A DNA stretch of 18,217 bases from Polyrhizophydium stewartii (taxonomy: Eukaryota > Chytridiomycota > Chytridiomycetes > Rhizophydiales): assembly GCA_027604665.1 (NCBI GenBank), contig JADGIZ010000245.1, positions 1 to 18,217 of the forward strand, given 5' to 3'. Position numbers and translations under genes: made by a program. Below are positions 8,775 through 17,700 of this stretch, piece after piece. The notes under the pieces are model-generated. The model was given only the letters and a program-made list of their open reading frames with translations. It did no database searches and was not told the origin of the DNA. Numbering within the stretch: position 1 is the stretch's first letter; every line of letters begins with the position of its first letter.

Positions 8775-11368
8775 TCACAGAGGAAGCATCTTGGCCAGGT
8801 TCTCAAACTGCCGCTCCATCTCAGGCCACGGTGCATCGTCGGCGCAGTTCTGAATGCTCGGATGTCAGCATGCATTCAACTGCAAGCCCCGGTGCAAGCA
8901 GCATTCAGTAAACTTGCCTCAAGGAAGATCAAGTTCTTGCGGCTGGCATCCAGGAATCGCTGCATGTGCTCGCGCCGGGCCTTTGACAGCTCCACGGCCG
9001 ACGATTGCGACTCGACCAGGCGCACGACGCGCTCATGCAGTCGGCGGAACACATGCGCGACCTGCTTGCGGCGCAGCTTGCGCGACCGCTCGTCCTTGAC
9101 GTCCTCGCGCTTGAGAACCTGCTCGAGCTCGTGCAGGAACAGCTTCTCGCGGTGCGTCAGTTCACAGATCTGCAACTTGAGGTCCAGCACATCGAGCTCG
9201 TGGCCGACTGGGTTCGCCCGCGCGCCGCCGTCGACGACAAAGGCCCTCACGCCGCGAGACCCAATCAGCTTGGACCGCAGTCCGCTGGGCCTTTCTGACA
9301 TGATTGCCGACGCGCAGTCATCTCCGGCGCCGCCCCCGCTGCTGCCGCCGCTGCCGGCGTTGCTGGCGATGTCGCTGGCGCCGCCAAAAAGTGCATCGTG
9401 GCCCGCGTCCCCGCCAGTCGGCGTCAGCGAGCCGCTGTGCTGCCTGCGCCGCTGATGCCTCGAGCACGCTTGGTGCACTCGCGCAATTACGCTTGCGACC
9501 ACATCCTCGTTCAGATGCGAGATCTCTTGCCGCTCGGGGTACGGGTACGGCTTGGCCGAGGATGCGATCGACGGCAGGAAGATGCTTGACGGCGCGGTCT
9601 TGGGCACCGAGCGGCTTGCTGGTGTATTCGGCGTGGCATCCGTTTGGGCCTGACCACGGCTCGCGCACGTGCGTGCATCCCGTTGCGCCGCCGACGGATT
9701 GCCCATGAAGAAGTACGCGATCGGCGACCGCATCTTGTTGGCACCTCCGGCGCGAGGCTGGGTTTCGGGTCGCTCCTGTCCTGCCTGTAAGCTACCGTGC
9801 TCCGCAGCACCACATCGAGCGTGTCGAGCCCGCGCCCGCGACAGAGCGGCTCGATGGATCATGGGCGGCTCCCAGCTTGATTCCCAGGCGAGCGACTCCT
9901 TTTGCGCCTTGCGCCAGCCCATCTGCTCGCCTGCCACGCCCTTCGGAACATGGCAGTACGGCTGCACCTCGGTCGGCCGGTGATAGTACGACTGTGCAAA
10001 CAAGTAGTCGTCGGCAGATGTGCTGTGATCATCGCCGGCGTCTGCGGATCCGACGCGGATGGGGATCAAGGACGAAGACAGGCTGGTGGATTTGCCTTGC
10101 TGAGCCGCTGCAGCAAGTGCCCCTGCTTCGGTTGTCGACGCACGCTGTATCTTCTCGCCGCTGTGCTGATCAGCTTTCTGCTTTCCATTTGCTGAGGCAA
10201 GTGCATTGTCGCCATCGGACGCTGCTGCAGGCTGTGTGACCAGATCTGGTCGGCCCTGCTTGGATTCGACGCCCTCGCTCGGATCGTCGGGCTCGTAGAT
10301 CGTTCGTTGGATCGCATTTTCGGGGATATTGGTATTCGACGGCTGCCAAAGCATGCTGCGGCTTGCGGCCCGTGAGCGAGCACCTTCGGTTCCTGCCTGC
10401 ATCGACAATAGCGAGCTTGTCGCAGCGCCGCCGCCGGACGTCATCGAAGGGACGCTGACAAAGTCCACGCCGCTTAGAATGTCGTGCCGCGACGCGCGGA
10501 TAGCGCGCATCAGTGCTGTGTCTTCGAGTCCGCGACTCGACAGACGGTGGTGCGACTTGGCGACTTTTGCGCGCAGCGGCGGGGTCGATGGCGTCTGATC
10601 GCCGTCATCGGATGTAAAGATAATCGGCGGCGGCGGCGCAAAGGACGCCTCCTGCGCAGCAACAGGCAGCGGCGAGGCAGGCGTAGAATCGGTGTCCAAG
10701 GGATCCAGCTCATTCCATTCGAGATCTGTGTCGACAACTGCAAGTGACGGAACAAGAGGAGGTGCTGGTTTAGAGCTGGTCTCGCTGGACGTCGGCTGGT
10801 GCTCATCGGCCAGCCTGCCTGCATTTTGGCTCGCCAACACTCCTGCGCCGCGCACCGATGGTTTGGCTGGCTCAGCATCAGAGTGCTTTGCCGCCTTCGG
10901 ATCACCGTCGCCGTGAACCTCTCCGTGCCACCGATCGGAGTGGATCTTGATGGGTGTCTGGCGCCGCTCTGCAAAATCGCACCCGGTGTGGTTGGCGCCA
11001 GGCTGCCGTGCGGCTCGGTGTGTGCGCTCGGTGCCATCGCCGGGGCTTTTTGGCAAGGCAGTGCCTCTGTTGTGGGAGGACACAGCCGCGGTCTCTTCTC
11101 CGGTCGCGCCGCCCAGCGCATGGCGGTCGTCTGGCACTGTCGTGGATCGAGACCCTCCTGCGACGATTTGATTTGGCGACGGCCTGCGAGCTCGGCGCTT
11201 TGGCGAGTGCCTGGGCTTGTGCAGCGTCGTGGCCACGATCTGCACGGCCGGAAGCTTGGCAATCAGCAGCGGCTTTATAGATGCAATCGTCAGGCTCTCC
11301 GAGGGCCACTGCGTCCCGCGTGGCAGCCTGGCCAGCGGCGGCAGCTGGCGTTGCTGTGGAGCAATCAT
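8775..11368 (-). CDS. Unrecognised large protein with C-terminal coiled coil
   Basis: The model is complement(join(8775..8849, 8918..11368)), about 841 residues. I do not recognise the family. The N-terminal two thirds is low-complexity and rich in Ser, Ala, Pro and Thr. Scattered ordered-looking islands include LEWNELDPLDTDSTP, GLEDTALMRAIRASRHDILSG and SYYHRPTEVQPYCHVPKG. The last 130 residues are strongly helical and charged (ELDVLDLKLQICELTHREKL, then ELEQVLKREDVKDE), a likely coiled coil, ending PWPEMERQFENLAKMLPL. That last exon is reached through a GC-AG intron. The start at 11368 is uncertain: another frame between about 11370 and 11500 also looks partly coding, and the stretch near 9720-9850 is Arg/Gly-rich and could hide an unrecognised intron. 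Overlaps in other frames are shadows. A structural or scaffold role is only a guess. Confidence 0.6.
8850..8917 (-). other. GC-AG intron in the coiled-coil protein gene
   Basis: On the minus strand the upstream exon ends CTTGAG and the intron begins GCAAGT, the classic context for a GC donor. It contains TGCTGACATCC as a branch site and ends ATTCAG. Splicing is phase 0 and joins FLE to NCADDAPWPEMERQF. Using the nearby GT two bases downstream of the GC would put the last exon out of frame. Confidence 0.7.
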
Positions 11369-11583
11369 TGTCTTGTGCTCTCGCTGGCCCTATGTGTCGC
11401 GCCGCAGTCGGATTCGGCGCCAGGATCGGAAGCGGAGCAAAAACGAGAGCTCTGGAAATCAGTTGTTTTCCGGTGCTTGGCGACAAAGTTTGCATCTCGA
11501 TCCGACGGCAATCTGAAAATGTTTGAGGTAGCATCCGTCAGAAAAGCATTCATTTTAAGCTTGTCGCTATCAAGTCCTCGATT

Positions 11584-14172
11584 TTACTGCATCTCAGCGT
11601 CATTGCTGTCACTGTTGCTTTCACTGCTGCTGCTTTCATTGCTGCTGCTGCTGCCGCTCGTGTTGTCGACGTCCATGTAGTCCTCGCTGCTGCTTTCCGA
11701 GTAATCGTCCTCGTCGTCTTCAGGAATGCCGTACCAGCGCCGCTCGAACTTTTGGATCTCGGCCTTCTGCAGCGCCTCGAGGTCGTTGGCGGGGAACCGC
11801 GTGCGCTCAAGATCAAACCAGAAAGCCCGCAGCGTGCCGTCCGTGGTCACGAATGCGAGATTCCCGAGATGCGGGTCGCCATGCAGCGCGCCGCACGCAT
11901 GAATCTGCTTGAGAGCGCCGAGCGCAAGCTGCTTGTGGTCGTCGTCGAGCACGTGAGCCATCCTGTCGTGCTCGAGCGCATCGATGCCACGCTTCTTGTG
12001 GCTGTCGCACAGCTCGCTCTGCTGGATGCTGCGCTTGAGCGTGTCAAGCCGGCTCTGCCTCTCCTCCTCGCTGGTCTCGATCGCAGCGATGCCGCGCCTG
12101 CGTGCCTTATGAGCGCGCTCCTTGCTCGCTCGGATCAGGTCGCTGGCCACACTGCCGCGCTCGGTCGCAAGCACAAAATACTCGGCGTCGAACACACACT
12201 CGACAATCAGCCGTGGGATGGCAGAGCCTTGCAGGCACTCCAGTCTGCGGTAGTTGCCTTGCCCGATCAAGCCATCGCCGAACCGCTCAAGCGGGATGCA
12301 CTTTGCGACCGCCGACTGGCAGCCAACCACCGCTGCGTGGCCCGTGGCGAGACGGCGGCTGCCGAGCCTGGAGCCGATGGCCAGGAAGGCGACCGTGTCC
12401 GCGACCGAGCTCCACTTAGTGCTGCGGCAAAGATGCTCGATCACGACGGACTGCAGGTCTGCGTCGCACTGGTACGCGGTCACGACGGGGAACATGACTC
12501 TCAGCGACTCGCGCTGCTGCTGCCCCTGATCCGTGTCTCGGTCGCTGCTGCCATTTGATGACGAAGATTGCCAGGATGTTGGCGATGTCAATCGTGGCAG
12601 CCCTCCGTGCGACTCTTCGCCAGAGGCACCATTGAAATCGACGCCGAGATAGTCCGCGACGTTGCCATCCTGGTCATGAGCGACCAGAGGGTCGTACAGA
12701 TCGACCACAATATCCGCGATGACGGCGCGCATCGACGGCGTCTCGCGCGTGTCACACTTATGCGTGAACAGCGCAAGGTCCATGACAAAGACGCTGATCG
12801 AGCTGCCTGCGATGTACACGAGCTCGAAAAAGTACGTCGCCTCGCCAGTCGACATCACGCAGAATCGGCACCGCTTCAGGATCGCGTACTCGAGCGTCTT
12901 GCTGACGTTCACGTACAAAGGGTCGCGCGAGTTGGACGCGTCGGACAGGAAGTCGATCATGTCAATGTCGCTTGCGTCGAGACCCACGTCCTTCATCAAA
13001 AACGGGCAGTCGATATGGCGTCGACGATGACTGATGCGCAGGAATCTGCACTCTCTGACCTCTTCGGCCCATCCGAAAGCGAACCATGCCTTGCCAGGAA
13101 GATACTTTGTGATTGGCTCGATAGATTTCGACATACAATCTATGATGCATCGTCGAGGGATGCTGCTTCAAGAGCTCTCGCACCTTGTGCGAGTTGTCGA
13201 ACGCCCTCCTGAAAGCGTAGCCACGTGGCAGGATTCGAACGTTTCCAATAGCTACAGTGAACACGGCTTCAAACTTCTCGCATGCCGCATCCACCGTCGT
13301 GTTTCGGTTGGTCTTGATCCGCAAACTCGCAGGAGCCGGCTGGTCGACCTGGATCCAAAGCCGCCTTTGCTTACTCGCACTGGGTGCCGGCAGTGCTGGT
13401 GCCGCCGGCTCGACACGCTCTTGTGCAGCGGTTTGTGGTGCGGTGTCGAGCTGCGTTGTGGCTGGCGTGAGATCCACAGTCCTGAAAGCGCCGCTCTTGA
13501 TCAAGTGGAGCAGCCGGATGCTGATACGCATCTGCTTGATGAGGAACATGCCGCATGGCGCGAGCGCATGCTGGCTGAACATCCCGTCGATGCAGCGGCG
13601 CTGGTTATCCTTGAGCGCATCGAGCAGAGCATCGCGTTGATCCTGCTGTGCGGACTGCACGAGGCTGTACTCGACGAGCGCAAGAGCCCTGAGCATGAGC
13701 TCCAGGCTCTCTACCAAGCACTCCCGGTGGCATCGAGAGGGCCGTCCGCCGAAAGCAGCTGTGCGAAGCTGCTTGCGAGGACATCGTGGCCAATATCGAT
13801 GTCACAGATGTTTTCTGGAAGCGGAGCGCGCGGATTCGGGCCGAGCAGCTTGGTAAGTGCGCTTGCGAGGGAGAGCGCCGGTTGAGGCCGTTTGGCTTTC
13901 TTTGCCTGGAATGTCGAGTTGAACATGCCGCTGGGCATCGCCGTGTCCTTCGCGACCCGCGAGCGGAGAATATCGACAAGGTCGTTTTTGTGCTGCTCGC
14001 CTCGCCAGAACGCATTTTGGGCAGAGCGGAATATCACCCTCGCTTTGGCGTCTGCGTCAGAGAGGTTGGCTTGCGTTGCGCTGTGAGCAGGCGGGAATGT
14101 CAGTGCATGTGCCGTGCTTCGTGCGTGTTGGCTCGTATCAGCGGACTCCGAGTGGGCTATGAAACCGACCAT
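11584..14172 (-). CDS. Protein-kinase-like protein with novel N-terminus, frame change
   Basis: Exons run 14172 to about 13715, about 13717 to 13184, and 13104 to 11584 on the minus strand, roughly 837 residues. The C-terminal half carries a reduced kinase fold: AKCIPLERF with a candidate beta-3 lysine (codon 12301-12303), YRRLECLQG with a possible helix-C glutamate, the catalytic loop HGDPHLGN (11860-11883), and FDLERTR, where DLE replaces DFG (Asp codon 11812-11814). This resembles small-molecule or atypical kinases and the divergent fungal kinases. About 330 N-terminal residues (including LVEYSLVQSAQQDQRDALL and TVDAACEKFEAVF) match no family I know. A Ser/Glu/Asp-rich tail ends the protein. 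The 13105-13183 intron (GTGCGA to CAAAG) restores frame. The frame shift at 13711-13725 has no convincing intron and may be a sequence error. Substrate unknown. Confidence 0.6.
11587..11700 (-). repeat. Ser-codon-rich tail repeat
   Basis: Imperfect trinucleotide repeats (plus strand gctgct and similar) encode a Ser-rich, Glu/Asp/Asn-interrupted tail in the kinase-like protein (SGSSSSNESSSSESNSDSND). It is a coding low-complexity tract, probably disordered and rich in potential acidic-directed phosphorylation sites. Confidence 0.75.
13105..13183 (-). other. 79-nt intron in the kinase-like gene
   Basis: The minus-strand frame containing RAFDNSHK must pass into the frame containing YLPGKAWFAFGW. 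Donor GTGCGA directly after HK and acceptor CAAAG give a phase-0 junction of 79 nt, similar in size and acceptor to the 2813-2880 intron. A second coding possibility is that the downstream ORF starts at ATG 13134 as a separate gene, which is less economical. Confidence 0.6.
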
Positions 14173-14706
14173 CGCTCTTGGCAACAGTGGTGTCGAGGGG
14201 ATGGCGAGACGGCGGTCGAGAGGATGATCGCGGCCGTGCGAGGAGTGCCTTTGGATGCAGACGTGGCGAGCGCGACCAGAGCCGCGATGCAGGTGTTTGC
14301 GAATGCGAGCCGTGTGTGCCAAAGTCGCTGCGGTGGTGCGTGAGTGGGCTGTTCTGATGTTTGGGTGCTGGGGAGTGTTGCCGCCAGTGAGACGAATATC
14401 TGGACCGTGTTTGATGCGCCTCGGATGTGCACAAACAGCAGTACTGACCGCTCGACCTCACCACACTCGAGCACTGCCGCGTGAGCACCCACGCTGCATA
14501 CGCTCCGAGAAGCGCGCTTCACAGTGCGCTGCATCCAGGGGCAGCCACTTCGCCATCACAGCGGACGCGCAAGTAGCCCATCCACAATGCAGGCATCGGC
14601 TGTCGGCGCATCGGGTTCATTTGCTGCCTGAGCGACAGCATAGACTGAGCGACGCTCATGCCAGCAGCCTGACTCGCAGCGCGCTTGTCGGTCAGGGCTC
14701 AGAGCA
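14173..14706. other. Intergenic region between kinase-like gene and ABC transporter
   Basis: This 534-bp stretch holds no convincing gene; its open frames are Ser/Arg/His-rich and lack motifs. By position it must contain the 3' end of the transporter transcript and the promoter of the kinase-like gene, both on the minus strand. No polyadenylation signal or factor site stands out. Confidence 0.5.
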
Positions 14707-17700
14707 TCAGTGTGTCTTGGCAAAGTGGTCTGCCGCGATCTGGCGGATCACGGCGGCGTTGGCAGCGCCAGTCGCATCGACCATCTCGCCAAACACAGAC
14801 CCGGAGCGACCCAGGAGCACATGCGGCGCATCAAACTCGGCAATGCGGCCGGTGTCGAGCACCAGCACGCGGTCAAACGCCGCAATCGTGTTGAGCCGGT
14901 GCGCAATCGACAGCACCGTCGTGGCCACAAACTGCGTCTCGATCGACTCCTGGATGCGCCGGTCGGCCTCGGCGTCGACCGACGCCGTCGCCTCGTCCAT
15001 GACCAGCACTTTGGGCTTGGCAAGGATCGCCTTGCACAGGCACATGAGCTGGCGCTGGCCCATCGACAGGTTGGCGCCGTTCTCGTCGATGGCTGCGTCC
15101 AGCTTGCCGTCGAGCGTGCCGACAAAGTCCTTGAGGCTGACGAGGCCGAGCGCGGCCCACAGCTCGTCGTCGGTGTACTTGCTCGCAAAGTCGAGGTTGG
15201 AGCGCACGGTGCCCTTGAACAGCACAGGGTCCTGCGGGATGATCTGCAGCCGCGACCGCAGCGTCTTGAGCCCGAGCGACGCAATGTCGATGCCGTCGAT
15301 GGCGATCGAGCCCTTGGACGCCTCCATGATGCGGAACAGCGCCGTCATGAGCGTCGACTTGCCCGAGCCCGTGCGGCCGACGACGCCGACCTTCTCGCCC
15401 GGCCGGATGTCGAGCGACAGGTCCTGGATCACGGCGTGGTCCGGGCGGGACGGATAGCGGATCTCGAGGTCGCGGATCGCAACGGCGCCGGCAGTCGGCC
15501 AAGCGCCGTCCTTGGGATCGGTGAGCAGCTGACGAGCAGCTTCGGCCGGCAGATTGTATGCATAGTAATCAAGACGCTCGACTGCGTTGAGAGAGGCTTC
15601 TGTCTCGGCCAGATACTGAAGGCTCGAGTTGACTGACGAGCCAAGTGTGACGGTCGAATTGATTGCCAGACCCAGGATAGCTGGTGGAATGATCTCGGCA
15701 GCTCCTAGCATACCGACAACAAAGGTGGCGGTGGCGCCAATGATTGTGAGTCGGATGCTGAGCCAGTATCTCGCGCCCCAAAACAGCAAGTTCGCCTTGT
15801 TGGCCAGATCAATCTTGCGGCAAAGCTGCGCACTGAAGATGCCCGTTGCGCCGTAAGCCGCAATGGTTTGGATGCCGTTGAGCGATTCGGACACATGCGA
15901 CAGCAGCGGCGACCGCATGATCGACTGGAGCCGCTTGAGCTCGCGGTACGAGCGCTGGTAGAACCAAAACAGAGCGTATGCAACGCTGGCGATGACCACC
16001 AATTGAACTGCATGCGCGTCAGCGTTGCTTGGCCTGCACCGGAGCATCGAGCATCGCTGCGCGGCAAGCATATGTCGCTTACTCAGCAGATACGGCGAAG
16101 AGTATCCAATGACAATCCCCGACGCAATGAATTCGGTCAATTGGCCACTTAGAATGTACATTGTATTCGCGAGATCCTGATCCAGTGAACTGACGTCCGC
16201 GGTCATGCGGTTGAGAATTCGACCGATGGGCTGGCCGTCAAAGAAGCTGGTTGGCGCGTACATGATGCCTGCCAACGCGCGGTCGTGAAGTGTGATGGCC
16301 GAGACATAGCAGCCGTAGAACAGAACTGCGATAAAGATCACTGATATAATGGTCAATTCGATCCAGCTTTGGATGGCCGCGCGACGGTGCAGACTCACAA
16401 ATCGTCAAGACATTGGCGGCGTTGATGCCAATGTATGCGCTGAGATAATCTGCCTGCGAGATGTGCCACTTGTCGTCGATCCATAGCTGCAAGAAGATGC
16501 GTGCAAAGATGGTTGTTGCGACAGAAAGCGCAAAGGAGAGCAGCATCGCAATTGCGAACCATGCGCCGGCAGCGACAAAGAACGACTTGACCGTCTTGAA
16601 CTCGATCCGGCCCTGGCAGCGCAGTGCAGTCGGTCTGTGAGCGGCGTGCACGAATCATCGCAGAATCACGCAGCATCACTCACCACGCGGCGGTCCTCGG
16701 CGACAGCCTTCTCCTCCTCGAACGTTTTGACTGCCTTGACAATGTCCTCTGGCTTGTTGCTGTCAGCTTTGTCTGCATCGACCGCCTCCTTGGACGCCTC
16801 GGGGTCGTGGTCGTCAAAGTGGTAGTCTTTCATGATCTCGGCCAGCATGCTGCCGTTCCGCGCCATGAGCTCGCGGAACGCGCCAGTCTCGACGACGCGA
16901 CCCTCGTCGAGCACAACAACCATGTCGACCTTGGGAAGCAGATGCAGCTGGTGCGTGACGAGGACCACCGTCTTGCCGCGCAGCACGCCGCAGATGGCGT
17001 CGTCAAAGACCTGCTTGCCGACGTGCGCGTCGAGTGCCGCGATCGGATCGTCGAGCAGGTAGATGTCGGCGTCGCGCGCAATGGCGCGGGCGAGCGCAAC
17101 ACGGGCCTTCTGGCCGCCTGTGGCCGGTTCGCAGCGGCTCCCCCAGCTGCGGCACAATAACGTGGTTCATTAAGTCAACGGCCAGCATATCCAGGCCCGC
17201 GTCTGCTGGGGCGTGCGCCGGGCGCACCTGCGGCACAATAACGTGCGACTGTCAGGGGCAAGCCTGCTGCACGTTTGGCCGCGCGCCTTCTGCCTCGCGC
17301 CATGCGCCGTCATATAGCGCGGCGCGCTGGCTTGGTCGCGACACCGCCGGACAGGTTGATGCCCTTCTCGCCGATCTGCGTGCCGAGGCCGTTGGGCAGG
17401 ATCTCGAGATCGCGGTCGAGGCACGCGGCCGCCACGGCAGCGGGGACTCTGGCGCGCACGGAGTCATCGCCAAAGACAATGTTCTCCTCGATGGTGCCCG
17501 ACATGATCCAGGGCTCCTGCGCGCAGTATGCGACCGAGCCGAACAGCGCCGAGTCGCCGGCCGTCTTGCGCATGCCGCCGATCAGCGCCGACAGCAGCGA
17601 CGACTTGCCTGAGCCGACGGAGCCGACGACGGCAACGAGCGAGCCGCACGGGATGTCGAGCGAAATGTCCTGCAGCGCAAACGGCGCGGGCTTATCCGAC

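Larger units (their letters stand above)
17118..17344 (-). other. 227-nt composite intron inside the NBD1 signature motif
   Basis: The first ATPase domain reads KGINLSG up to 17345 and GQKARVALARA from 17115, so this stretch must be removed. The donor is GTGTCG and the acceptor CCACAG, giving LSGGGQ with one extra glycine; a GC donor three bases upstream would give LSGGQ exactly. The intron is three times the usual length here and contains two 18-bp direct repeats, each ending in a 3'-splice-site-like CCGCAG. GGCGG occurs at both edges (17344-17348 and 17114-17118). Confidence 0.8.

Noticed and set aside
9511..9813. Alternative minus frame (VVLRSTVAYRQDRSDPKPSLAPE) inside the coiled-coil gene
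   Set aside because: The first 30 residues look coding, but the rest is Arg-rich and no splice pair joins it to the main frame; it is kept only as a caution on that region.
14255..15457. 400-residue plus-strand ORF opposite the transporter
   Set aside because: It is antisense to the second ATPase domain, whose minus-strand motifs are unmistakable, and it shows only Ser/Arg-rich sequence.
17147..17245. Two 18-bp repeats as a CRISPR-like array
   Set aside because: There are only two copies, in an intron of a eukaryotic gene, with no cas gene or further spacers.
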